From RYN-230 sp963717125 (GTDB taxonomy: Bacteria > Actinomycetota > Actinomycetes > Streptosporangiales > Streptosporangiaceae), in assembly GCA_963717125.1 (NCBI GenBank), contig CAVQVG010000002.1:62001-126000 (forward strand): a stretch of 64,000 nt of DNA, in the 5' to 3' direction. Shown here in pieces: positions 32,916-41,799 of the stretch. The position numbers were made by a program, and so were the translations under genes. The stretch's first letter is position 1; every line of letters begins with the position of its first letter. The notes beneath the pieces are model-generated. The model had not been told where the DNA came from, made no database searches, and worked only from the letters and a program-made list of their open reading frames with translations.

Positions 32916-33707
32916 GTGACGAACTTCACGCAGTCGGACAACTCCGAGGCGGTGGTGCAGTGCGCGGTGGACGGCCAGGTCGCGTTGGTCACGATAAATC
33001 GCCCACAGGCGCGCAACGCCGTCAACGAGGCGGTCGCGGCCGGGATGGCGGCCTGCTTCGATGATCTGGACGAGCGTAAAGACGTCCAGGTCATCGTGCT
33101 GACCGGGGCGGGCGGAACGTTCTGCGCGGGGATGGATCTCAAGGGCTTCCTGGCCGGGGAGGACCCGACATCGGGCGGTCGCGGCTTCGCTGGGATCGTG
33201 GAACGGCCGCCGGCCAAGCCGATCATCGCCGCGGTCGAGGGGTACGCGCTGGCCGGCGGGTTCGAGGTGGCCCTGTCCTGCGATCTGATCGTGGCCAGCG
33301 AGGAAGCCAGTTTCGGTCTGCCGGAAGTGACCCGCGGCCTGGTCGCGGCCGCGGGTGGCCTGCTCCGGCTGCCCCGCCGGATCCCTTACCACTTGGCTAT
33401 GGAAATCGCACTGACTGGACAGCGGCTGCCCGCCGGCCGACTACACCAGGCCGGGCTGATCAACCGCCTGGTCCCGGCCGGCCGGTCGCTCGCCGTAGCC
33501 AGTGAGCTCGCGGCCACGATCAGGCAGAACGCCCCGCTAGCGTTGGCCGCCACCAAGCGGGTCATCGTCGAGTCGGTGGACTGGCCCACCGGGGAAGCGT
33601 TCGCCCGGCAGGGCTTGATTGCCGGGCCCGTCTTCGGCTCGGCCGACGCCATGGAGGGGGCACTGGCGTTCGGTGAAAAAAGGCCTGCGGTGTGGCGCGG
33701 AGAGTGA
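32916..33707 (+). CDS. Enoyl-CoA hydratase/isomerase (crotonase) family protein
   Basis: A 263-aa crotonase-fold protein acting on CoA thioesters. Oxyanion-hole segments are seen in GGTFCAGMDLKGF (~residue 67) and ALAGGFEVALSCDLIVASEE (~112). Catalytic-side acidic positions appear in SFGLPEVTRGLVAAAGGLLR, and the C-terminal ALAATKRVIVES helix is typical. The sequence is close to actinobacterial 'crotonase/enoyl-CoA hydratase' genes of beta-oxidation; the exact substrate cannot be told. GTG at 32916 with GAAAGG upstream. It is a single gene between the repeat surface protein and asnB. Confidence 0.9.
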   Translation: MTNFTQSDNSEAVVQCAVDGQVALVTINRPQARNAVNEAVAAGMAACFDDLDERKDVQVIVLTGAGGTFCAGMDLKGFLAGEDPTSGGRGFAGIVERPPAKPIIAAVEGYALAGGFEVALSCDLIVASEEASFGLPEVTRGLVAAAGGLLRLPRRIPYHLAMEIALTGQRLPAGRLHQAGLINRLVPAGRSLAVASELAATIRQNAPLALAATKRVIVESVDWPTGEAFARQGLIAGPVFGSADAMEGALAFGEKRPAVWRGE

Positions 33708-33854
33708 GCTGTGCTCGCTCGTCCAGCCAGCGCGGCCAGGGATTTGTTCCCCCGCTTTGCGGTACCTAGCTGGGCGGCCCGGCCACGCGGGCCGCGCTAG
33801 GCCGCATAGGATCGGGCCCGAAACGACCCGACCACACTCTCGTTGGGGACATCC

Positions 33855-36268
33855 ATGTGCGGAATCGTCGGCTGCCTGGCCCTCGCCCTCGAGGCCGACC
33901 CGGACCAGGGCTGGGTGCAGACCGCTACCGAGCGGATCAGCCACCGCGGCCCAGACGACGAAGGGTTTTACACCGACGCCGACGTCGCCCTGGGATTCCG
34001 GCGGCTGGCGATCATCGACCTGTCCCCGGGCGGCCATCAGCCGATGCGGTCCGCGGACGGCCGGTACTGGATGGTCTACAACGGCGAGATCTACAACTAC
34101 CTGGAGCTCGGCCAGGAACTGCGGCAGCAGGGCGTGGCGCTGCGCACATCCTCGGACTCCGAGGTGCTGCTGGAGATGTACGCCCGGGTGGGCAAGGACG
34201 TGGTGCATCGGTTGCGCGGCATGTTCGCGTTCGCCATCTGGGACACCTGGACCCGGGAGCTGTTCTGCGCCCGGGATCAGTTCGGGATCAAGCCGTTCTA
34301 CTACACACTGGACCCGGCCCCGGCGCAGAACGGGTACGGCGGGGCGGCCGACCAGCGGGGCAGGCCTGGTGCCGCGGCGGAGCAGGCGGGCTGGCCCGGT
34401 GGGCCGGTGGAGCAGGCGGGCTGGCCCGGTGGCCGGTGGAGCAGGCGGGCTGGCCTGGTGGGCCGGTGGAGCAGGCGGGCTGGCCCGGTGGGCCGGTGGA
34501 GCAGCCGGGCTGGCCCGGTGGGCCGGTGGAGCAGCCGGGCCAGCGCGGCGCCGGGCCGGTCCAGCCGTCGGCGTGGGACGCGCCGCCTTCGGGCGGTCGG
34601 CACGCGGGCGGCCCAGCGGCGCGGCCTGCGGCGGCCAGCGGGCCGCCGAGCCGAGGCGGGCGGCATGCCGCCGGGCGGGGCCATCCGGCTGGCGGCGCAG
34701 CGGCCGGCGGCCCGGGGGCTGGCGGGCCTGGTGTGGGCGGCCCTGGAGTGGGCGGGCCCGCGGCGGCTGGGTTCGGCGCGGACGGCCGGGATGTGGCCGG
34801 CTTCACCGGGACCGGCCAGCTGCTCCGCTTCGCTTCCGAACGCAAGTGCCTGGCCAGTCCGGGTGAGCTGAGCCGGCTCGACGGCGATGCGCTGCGCCGC
34901 TACCTGGCCTTCCAGTACGTCCCGCCGCCTGAGGCGCTGACCCCGCCGATCCGGGTGCTGCCGCCGGGGCATGCGATCATCGCCCGGCCGGGCGGCACGG
35001 TGGACGTGTACCGGTACTGGCGGGCGGACCTGCGCCCGGCGCCGGCGCCCAGTCAGGGCAGCGCCGAGGCGATCCTGGCCGCGATGCGCGACTCCGTCGC
35101 CGTGCACCTGCGCAGTGACGCGCCGCTCGGCGCCTTCCTCTCCGGCGGCATCGACTCGGCTGCGATCTGCGCCCTGGCGGCCGAACACCGCCCCGACCTG
35201 CTGACCTTCACCGTCGGCTTCGAGCGGGAGGGCTACAGCGAGATCGACCGGGCGCAGGAGACCGCGGCCGCGCTCGGGGTGAAGTCGATCCCGTACGTGA
35301 TCACGGCCGAGGAGTTCTTCACCCACCTGCCGCGGATCATCTGGCATCTGGACGACCCGATGGCGGACGCGGCCGCGGTGCCGCTGTGGTTCGTCGCCCG
35401 GGAGGCCAGCAAGCACGTCAAGGTGGTGCTGTCCGGCGAGGGCTCGGACGAGCTGTTCGGCGGGTACGCGATCTATCACCAGCCGGGCGTGGTCCGGGCC
35501 GGGGAACGGCTGCCAGACCTGGCCCGGATGCCGCTGAAACGAGCCGCCTCGATGATCCCGGCCGGGGTCAAGGGGAAGGGGTTCCTGGAGCGGACCTCGA
35601 CCCCGCTGCGGGAACGCTATATCGGCAACGCGCACGTGTTCGCCGGGCCGCAGGTGGACCTCGTGGCCCGGACGCCGGCCTCACCGGCGGCCAGCGCGTA
35701 CGCGGTCACCGCGCCGGTCTACGATCAGGCTGCCCAGGCCGGCCTGGACGACACGTCCACCATGCAGCTGGTGGACATCAACACCTGGCTGCACGGCGAC
35801 ATCCTGGTCAAGGCCGACCGGATGACGATGGCGCACAGCCTGGAGCTGCGGGTGCCGTTCCTGGACCGCGAGGTGATGGCGGTGGCGTCCCGGCTAGCCC
35901 GCGAGGAGAAGATCGCCGCGGGTACCACCAAACTGGCGTTGCGCCAGGCGATGAGCTCGGTGCTGCCGCAGGCCGCGGCGGAACGGGCCAAGCTGGGCTT
36001 CCCGGTGCCGATCGGGTTCTGGCTGAAGGGCGAGATGTACGGCTACGCGGAGCGGCTGCTCCGCGAGGCCCGGACCGACCAGTGGATAGACCGGCAGGCT
36101 GCGCTCGGCCTGCTCGAGCAGTTCCGGGCGGGCGACCCCGAGGTCAGCTGGCGGCACATCTGGGTGCTGCTGGTGTTCTCGCTCTGGCATCAGATCTACG
36201 TGGAGCGGGTGTACGACCCGGCCGCGCTGGGCTGGGAGCGTGCACCGAGCCCGGGAACGGCCTGGTAG
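33855..36268 (+). CDS. asnB: Glutamine-hydrolysing asparagine synthetase with repeat insertion and frameshift
   Basis: AsnB makes asparagine from aspartate, ATP and glutamine. The class II glutaminase domain starts at ATG 33855 with nucleophile Cys2 (MCGIVGCLALALEA) and runs to QFGIKPFYYTLD. The synthetase domain resumes at LLRFASERKCLASPG in another frame, with the ATP-binding SGGIDSAAICALA and a normal end. Between them about 165 low-complexity residues are inserted, including a 30-bp minisatellite (VEQAGWPGGP units, 34381-34545). Unit 2 of that array is 29 bp, lacking one G near 34431, and this accounts exactly for the frame change. Without it the two domains are one open frame of about 805 codons. 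Sequencing error, slippage or true phase variation are all possible. Confidence 0.85.
34381..34545 (+). repeat. 30-bp minisatellite inside asnB (one unit 29 bp)
   Basis: Units start AGCAGGCGGGCTGGCCCGGT: 34381-34410 (30), 34411-34439 (29), 34440-34469, 34470-34499, 34500-34529 (each 30) and a partial sixth. Units 5 and 6 share a C-for-G change (AGCAGCCGGGC). The short unit causes the asnB frameshift. Confidence 0.9.
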
Positions 36269-36283
36269 CGGCCCGGCCCGGCC

Positions 36284-36350
36284 GGGCTGGCTCAGGCGGG
36301 CTGGCTCAGGCGGGCTGGCTCAGGCGGGCTGGCTCAGGCGGCTGGCTCGG
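36284..36350. repeat. 14-bp tandem repeat, about 4.8 copies
   Basis: The unit GGGCTGGCTCAGGC repeats exactly at 36284, 36298, 36312 and 36326 with a decayed fifth copy. It overlaps the last codons and the stop (36306-36308) of the sigma-factor gene. Fourteen is not a multiple of three, so copy-number change would alter the sigma factor C-terminus. Confidence 0.88.
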
Positions 36351-36923
36351 CGGGGCGAAACCGGGGCCCTTGCCCGGGCCATAGGCGGCGAGCTTGTCCC
36401 GCAGCCGGCCCCGGCCGCGGTGCAGCCGGGACATCACCGTGCCGATCGGCGTGCCCATGATCTCGGCGATCTCCTTGTACGCGTACCCCTCGATGTCAGC
36501 CAGGTACACCGCGACCCGGAACTCCTCGGGCAGATCGCGCAGCGCACGGAGGATCTCGGAGTCAGCCAGCCGGTCGAGCGCTTCCGCCTCGGCCGACCGC
36601 GCCTGGGCGGCCAGCGGGTCAGCGGGCAGCTGCCATTCCTGGAAGTCACCGCTGGACGCCTGCCTTGGTTCCCGGCGCCGCTTGCGGTAGCTGTTGATGA
36701 ACGTGTTGGCCAGGATGCGGTGCAGCCACGCCTTCAGGTTGGTGCCGGGGCGGAACTGGTGGAACGCGGCGTAGGCCTTGGCCGAGGTCTCCTGGACCAG
36801 GTCTTCTGCGTCGGTGGGGTTGCGGGTCATCCGGAGCGCGGCGGGGTACAGCTGACCGAGGAACGGTATGACGTCCTGTTCGAACCGGCTGTTTCGGTCC
36901 GGCGCGTCTTCGCTAGTCCCCAT
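36306..36923 (-). CDS. ECF sigma factor, SigR/SigH-like
   Basis: A 205-aa group 4 sigma factor. Region 2 spans ~20-95 (YPAALRMTRNPTDAEDLVQE ... NLKAWLHRILANTFINSYRK) and region 4 ~125-185 (ALRDLPEEFRVAVYLADIEG, YKEIAEIMGTPIGTVMSRLH). This pattern closely matches SigR/SigH, the thiol-oxidative-stress sigma factors. The usual partner, a zinc anti-sigma factor (RsrA) directly downstream, is missing: downstream lies the convergent asnB. ATG at 36923 has GGAG nine bases upstream. The C-terminus runs into a 14-bp tandem repeat, so its last residues (PEPARLSQPA) are unlikely to be conserved. Confidence 0.9.
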   Translation of the reverse strand: MGTSEDAPDRNSRFEQDVIPFLGQLYPAALRMTRNPTDAEDLVQETSAKAYAAFHQFRPGTNLKAWLHRILANTFINSYRKRRREPRQASSGDFQEWQLPADPLAAQARSAEAEALDRLADSEILRALRDLPEEFRVAVYLADIEGYAYKEIAEIMGTPIGTVMSRLHRGRGRLRDKLAAYGPGKGPGFAPPSQPPEPARLSQPA

Positions 36924-37234
36924 CGGCTACTCCAGTCAATCGTTACCCTGTCAACTGTAGAGACGGATGAGAACGCTCACTCGGCTCGGTGACACGGGTC
37001 ACATTTTTTTCCCCGCTTATTCGTGCTTCATTCCTACCCGGTCAACCTGAATGCTTCCTGAAGATGTTCTGTGTGCCGGGCTTGTCCGCTCGGTAGCGAT
37101 TCGTTGCCTCAGCAGCAGCCGGATGGGTCCGCCGCCGAAATGACCTCGATGCGGTCTGACCAGCCAGTTTTCGGTTATCGCGTCGCTGATGAGCTGGCTC
37201 TGGTGGCGGCGGCCGGCGGCTGGGCGCGGTTACG
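36924..37234. other. Divergent region before the DNA methyltransferase
   Basis: This holds the promoter side of the sigma-factor gene and a T7 tract at 37005-37011. From about 37140 a frame different from the annotated methyltransferase frame reads VADELALVAAAGGWARLRWL. This resembles a methyltransferase N-terminal helix, so the true start may lie here, with a further frame change near 37240. Confidence 0.4.
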
Positions 37235-38969
37235 GTGGCTGGCTGGTCGGCCGCCGAACGGCAGCTGGCGGAGCGGGCCAGGCAGGCGGAGCGGGATGGG
37301 CGCGCGGACGGGGACGGGCGCGCGGACGGGGATGGGCGGCCCGGGTGGGCGGAGTGGGATGGGCGGGCGGCAGCGGGGTTCGACATCGACGCGGCCCGGG
37401 ATGAGATCCGGTGTGGCGGTGACCCGCTGGGTGCGGCGTTCTGCGCGTTGCGTGACCCAGCCCGGCGGCGGCCGCTCGGCCAGACGTTCACCCCGCGGCC
37501 TGTCATCGAGAGCATGATCGCCTGGGCGGCCGGCACCGGATGCCCGGCCTTCCCGGGTGGTCGACCCTGGGGCCGGATCGGCCCGGTTCCTCCTCGCGGC
37601 CGGGCGCCGGTGGCCCGACGCCAGCCTGGTCGGCGTGGAGATCGACCCGGTGGCCGCGATCGTCGGCCGGGCCAGCCTGGCCGCGGCCGGGCTGGCCGAG
37701 CGGTCCCGGATCATCCTCGGCGACTATCGTGCCGTTGCCCTCTCGCCGACCCGCGGCGCGACGCTGTTCCTGGGCAACCCGCCCTACGTCCGGCATCACC
37801 AGGTCGCGCCGGAGTGGAAGGACTGGCTGCGCCGCACCGCGGCCGGCTACGGCCTGCCGGCCAGCGGGCTCGCCGGGCTGCACGTGCACTTCTTCCTGGC
37901 CACCGCGCGGCACGCTCAGCCCGGGGACCTCGGCGCGCTGATCACCGCGGCCGAGTGGCTGGACGTGAACTACGGCCGCCTGGTCCGTGACCTGCTGCTC
38001 GGCGCGCTCGGCGGCGAGTCGGTGCACCTGGTTGAGCCCGCCGTGCCGGTGTTCGCGGACGCCGTAGCCACCTCGGTCATCACCTGCTTCCGCCCCGGCC
38101 AGGCCGTCGGCGCGGTGCGGTTTGCGCGGGTAGCCAGCGCCGCTGACCTGGGCGCACTGGCCGACGGCACACTGGTGGCGGCCGAGGCGCTGCGGGCCGC
38201 CCCGCGCTGGGGCCCGCTGCTCCAGGCCGCCGGGTGCGGGGGCCCGCTGATCCGGGCCGCGCCCCCGGATGGCCCGCCGCCCAGCGGGGCTTCCCGCGAG
38301 CGGGCTGCGGTCGGTCCGGTCAGCCGGGTGCGGCCCGGTCTGCCAGCGGGCCACGTCGAACTGGGCGAGCTGTGCCGGGTGCACCGGGGCCAGGTCACCG
38401 GGGCCAACGCGGTGTGGGTGACTGACGGCCCGCACGCTCTGATCCCGGCCCGCTTCCAGTTCGCCGCGGTGACCAGGGCCCGCGAACTGTTCGCGGCGGG
38501 CGCCGTGCTGCCGTCGGGCGCCGCCCTGCGCCGGGTCATCGACCTGCCCGCGGACCTGGCCGAACTCACCGCCGCGGAGCGGAACGCGGTGGCCCGCTTT
38601 CTCCGCGTGGCCGCGGCCGCCGGGGCCACCGACGGCTACGTGGCCCGGCACCGCACGCCGTGGTGGCGGGTCCGGCTGGCCGAACCGCCGCCGATCCTGG
38701 CCAGCTACATGGCCCGGCGGCCGCCGGCCTTCGTCCGCAACCTGGCCGGCGCCCGGTTCCTCAACATCGCGCACGGCCTCTACCCGCGCGACCCACTGCC
38801 GCCCTGGCTGCTGGACGCACTGGCCGGCTACCTCAGCCAGTCGGTGACCATCGGCCAGGGCCGGGTCTACGCCGGCGGCCTGGTCAAGTTCGAGCCGAAA
38901 GAGATGGAGCGCCTCCCCGTCCCCACCCCCGACCTCCTTGCCGCCGCGGGGCAGGAGTGCCTGGCGTGA
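37235..38969 (+). CDS. N6-adenine DNA methyltransferase (Eco57I-like), apparently frameshifted
   Basis: A solitary class I, SAM-dependent DNA methyltransferase. The N-terminal part (frame from GTG 37235) ends in LGQTFTPRPVIESMIAWAAG. The body (frame from 37557 to 38969) starts with SAM-binding motif I (VDPGAGSARFLLAAGRRW), then the acidic motif II (VGVEIDP), the catalytic NPPY (FLGNPPYVRHHQ, ~37770) and a C-terminal target-recognition region with FLNIAHGLYPRDPLPPWLLD. Removing one C from CCC at 37552-37554 joins them as PAFRVVDPGAGSARF, so the gene is probably intact apart from one base. No restriction endonuclease, specificity subunit or BREX/DISARM partner is nearby, so it is an orphan modification enzyme or the remains of a type IIG system. 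Confidence 0.8.
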
Positions 38970-38981
38970 CAAGCGGTGGCG

Positions 38982-40643
38982 CTATATCCAGCCGTGGTAC
39001 CACATGTGCGAGAGCCAGGACGAGTACGGGATGATCTGGCCCGCGATGATCGGGTACAGGTAGGCGAAGTTCAGCAGCACGCCGAGCAGGTAGGCACCGG
39101 CCACGGCCGCGCCCACTGTGCGCCGGGTCGTCGAGGCCTGCGCCGACCCGATGATCAGCCCGAGACAGAGCGTGATCGAGATGATCAGGAACGGCTCGAA
39201 CTCGAGCGCGTAGAAGAAGAACTCGGTCCGGTGGTCGTGCAGCGCGAACCAGAACCAGGGCAGCCAGCCCACCGCCACGCAGAGCAGCACCGCCCCGGCC
39301 CGCCAGTCGCGGCGGGTCAGCCACCAGCCGAGGCACATGATCAGCGTGGCGATGGACGCCCACCAGATCAGCGGGGTGCCGATGGCCAGCACTTCCTGTG
39401 CCTTGCTGGTGGCGCAGACGCCGTGCCCGCCGCCCGCCGGGCAGGCCCAGAAGAACGCCACCGGCCTGCTCATCACCAGCCAGGTCCACGGCTGCGACTG
39501 GTACGGATGATGCGTGGTCAGGCCGAGGTGGAACTGGAGGATCTGCTTCTGGTACTCCAGGAACGAGGCGAACGCGGCGATCACCGGGGTGTGGATGCCG
39601 TTCTGCGCGGCCCACTGCCGGTCGTAGCCGGAGTTGGTGAAGAACCAGCCGGACCAGGTGACCAGGTACACCGCGAGCGGCAGCAGGCCGAACCAGGCTG
39701 GCAGCCAGCGGTTCTGCTTCAGCACGGCGGGCAGCCCGCCGCGCAGGCCCGCCGCCCGGCGTGCGCCGCAGTCCCAGGCGATGACCAGGGCGGCCAGGCC
39801 GAGCACGTACCAGATCGCGTCCCACTTGGAGGCCAGGGCCAGGCCGATGCACACCCCGGCGCCGATCCGCCACCTGGTGACCCAGACCCGGGGGGCCGCG
39901 GCCTCGCGGGTCCCCTCAGCCGCCGCGGCCTCGCCCGGCGAACCCTCAGCCGCCGCGGCCCCGTCCCGTGACCCGTCAGCCGCCGCGGCGTCGCCCCGCG
40001 ACTGCTCAGCCACCGCGGCCAGCCGGGCCCGGGTCAGGTCACGGTCCACCACCAGGCAGCCGAACGTGGCCAGCACCCAGAACATGAGGAAGATGTCCAG
40101 CAGCGCGGTCCGGCTCATCACGAACTCGAGCCCGTCCAGCGCCATCAGCAGGCCCGCCACGCAGCCGAGCAGGGTCAACCTGGTCATTCGCCGGGTGATC
40201 CGGGCCAGCAGCAGGATGGCCAGCGACCCGATCACCGCGGTGGCGAACCGCCAGCCGAACGGGTTCAGCCCGAACGTCCACTCGCCGAACGCGATGAACA
40301 GCTTGCCCAGCGGCGGGTGCACGACGAATTCGCCGCCGTGCGTGAAAATATGTGAATCCCCGCGGACCAGCAGCGCGTTGCGCCCGGCGGTGTAGTTGTG
40401 CTCGACGCCGAAGCGCAGGATGCCGAACGCGTCCGGGACGTAGTACGTCTCGTCGAAAATCACGCTCTTCGGCACGCCTAGCTGGTTGAACCGGAGGAAC
40501 GCGCCGAACAGGGTGACCAGCACCGGCCCGGCCCAGCCCCAGAACGCGCTGCCGGGCATGACTGGAAGCAGCCGGGTGCGGAGCGCGGACGGCGGCGCGG
40601 CGGTGTCGGCGACCGGCTCGGCGGCCGCCCGGGAACCAATCAT
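38982..40643 (-). CDS. pmt: Protein O-mannosyltransferase (GT39, PMT family)
   Basis: A 553-aa integral membrane glycosyltransferase that transfers mannose from polyprenyl-phosphomannose to Ser/Thr of proteins exported through Sec. The acceptor/donor motif FDETYYVPDAFGILRFG (about residue 64), the conserved HPPLGKLFIAFGEWTFGLNP loop, ALDGLEFVMSRTALLDIFL, LALASKWDAIWYVLGL and the final YLYPIIAGQIIPYSSW match actinobacterial Pmt. An insertion of four 10-aa repeats (AAAEGSPGEA type; DNA 39901-40017) lies in the cytoplasmic loop after CLVVDRDLTRARL. Ser/Thr-rich secreted proteins such as the repeat protein at 30767 would be natural targets. Divergent from rsmI, as in other actinobacteria. Confidence 0.94.
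   Translation of the reverse strand: MIGSRAAAEPVADTAAPPSALRTRLLPVMPGSAFWGWAGPVLVTLFGAFLRFNQLGVPKSVIFDETYYVPDAFGILRFGVEHNYTAGRNALLVRGDSHIFTHGGEFVVHPPLGKLFIAFGEWTFGLNPFGWRFATAVIGSLAILLLARITRRMTRLTLLGCVAGLLMALDGLEFVMSRTALLDIFLMFWVLATFGCLVVDRDLTRARLAAVAEQSRGDAAAADGSRDGAAAAEGSPGEAAAAEGTREAAAPRVWVTRWRIGAGVCIGLALASKWDAIWYVLGLAALVIAWDCGARRAAGLRGGLPAVLKQNRWLPAWFGLLPLAVYLVTWSGWFFTNSGYDRQWAAQNGIHTPVIAAFASFLEYQKQILQFHLGLTTHHPYQSQPWTWLVMSRPVAFFWACPAGGGHGVCATSKAQEVLAIGTPLIWWASIATLIMCLGWWLTRRDWRAGAVLLCVAVGWLPWFWFALHDHRTEFFFYALEFEPFLIISITLCLGLIIGSAQASTTRRTVGAAVAGAYLLGVLLNFAYLYPIIAGQIIPYSSWLSHMWYHGWI
39901..40017 (-). repeat. 30-bp repeat inside pmt, 4 copies
   Basis: Units of 27, 30, 30 and 30 bp (39901-39927, 39928-39957, 39958-39987, 39988-40017) end in CAGCCGCCGCG or a close variant. 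They encode Ala/Asp/Glu-rich decapeptides in a cytoplasmic loop. Confidence 0.85.
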
Positions 40644-40760
40644 CGGTCACATGGTATGGGTGCGGGCCACCATCTGGTGGGCCAGATCACGACGTATCGC
40701 CGCGGCACCCGGCCAGCCGGGTCACCGGGGAGGCGGCCCGCACGTAACGTGGTTCCCGGC

Positions 40761-41759
40761 ATGAACAGCAGCGACAGCGGCACCCACGATGGCACGGGCA
40801 CCAGCACCGGCACCGGCACCAGCACCGGCACACTGACCGTGGCCGCCGTGCCGATCGGCCGGCCCGGCGACGCGTCGCCGCTGCTCGCCCACGCGATCGC
40901 CACCGCCCCGGTGATCGCGGCCGAGGACACCCGGCGGCTGCGCAAGCTGGCCGCCGCGCTCGGCGTCGAGCCAGCCGGGAAGATCATCTCCTACTACGAC
41001 GCGGTGGAGCGGAGCCGTGAGCCGCGGCTGATCGAGATCCTGCGCGGCGGCCAGGACGTGCTGCTGGTCACCGACGCGGGCATGCCGGTGATCAGCGACC
41101 CCGGCTACCGGCTGGTGGCGGCGGCGGCCGCGGCGGACGCCGCGGTGACCGTGCTGCCCGGGCCGTCCGCCGTGCTCGCCGCGCTGGCCGTGTCCGGGCT
41201 GCCCACGGACCGGTTCTGCTTCGAGGGCTTCCCGCCGCGCAAGGCCGGCGAGCGGGCCCGCCGGCTGGCCGAGCTGGCCACCGAACCCCGGACCATGGTG
41301 TTCTTCGAGTCGCCGCGGCGGCTAGGTACGACCCTGGCCGGCCTGGCCCAAGCGTTCGGGCCGGACCGCCGCGCGGTGGCCTGCCGCGAGCTGACCAAGA
41401 CCCACGAGGAAGTGCGCCGCGGCACCCTGGCCGAACTGGCCGCCTGGGCCGCGGGCGGCGTGCTGGGCGAGATCACCCTGGTCGTCGCCGGCGCAACGGC
41501 AACCGGAACCGCAACCGGAACCGGAACCGGAACCGCAGCCGCAACCGCGGCCCGGAGCCAGGCCAGCGCGGCCAGCCGTACCTCCGGCGAGGCAGCGGAA
41601 GAGGTCGAACGGCGGATCGCGGCCGGCCAGCCGCGCAACGCCGCCATCGCCGCGGTGGCCCAGGAGTCCGGGCTGCGCCGGGCCGAGGTGTACGACGCGG
41701 TGGTGGCCGCCCGCCACCAGGCCCGCCACCGATCCCAGGCCGGCCCGCAGTCCGGGTAA
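40761..41759 (+). CDS. rsmI: 16S rRNA (cytidine-1402-2'-O)-methyltransferase RsmI
   Basis: RsmI methylates C1402 in the decoding centre of 16S rRNA. The 332-aa protein has the tetrapyrrole-methylase fold with LTVAAVPIGRPGDASPLLAH, VIAAEDTRRLRKLAAALGVE, VLLVTDAGMPVISDPGYRLV, VTVLPGPSAVLAALAVSGLP and FCFEGFPPRKAGERARRLAE. Start ATG 40761 lies 118 bases from the divergent pmt. Both ends carry simple repeats: GGCACC/AGCACC hexamers (Gly-Thr, ~40794-40830) before the fold and ACCGGA/ACCGCA hexamers (Ala-Thr-Gly, ~41494-41548) before the C-terminal helix (RAEVYDAVVAAR). These are unusual for the family. Confidence 0.95.
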   Translation: MNSSDSGTHDGTGTSTGTGTSTGTLTVAAVPIGRPGDASPLLAHAIATAPVIAAEDTRRLRKLAAALGVEPAGKIISYYDAVERSREPRLIEILRGGQDVLLVTDAGMPVISDPGYRLVAAAAAADAAVTVLPGPSAVLAALAVSGLPTDRFCFEGFPPRKAGERARRLAELATEPRTMVFFESPRRLGTTLAGLAQAFGPDRRAVACRELTKTHEEVRRGTLAELAAWAAGGVLGEITLVVAGATATGTATGTGTGTAAATAARSQASAASRTSGEAAEEVERRIAAGQPRNAAIAAVAQESGLRRAEVYDAVVAARHQARHRSQAGPQSG

Positions 41760-41799
41760 TCGGGTCGGCGTCCGTCCAGGCTGGCCCTAGGCTGTGACC

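Noticed and set aside
33843..34871. Treating the asnB glutaminase part and synthetase part as two genes
   Set aside because: Both are complementary halves of one enzyme, the second lacks its own start signals, and a single-base deletion in a repeat explains the break.
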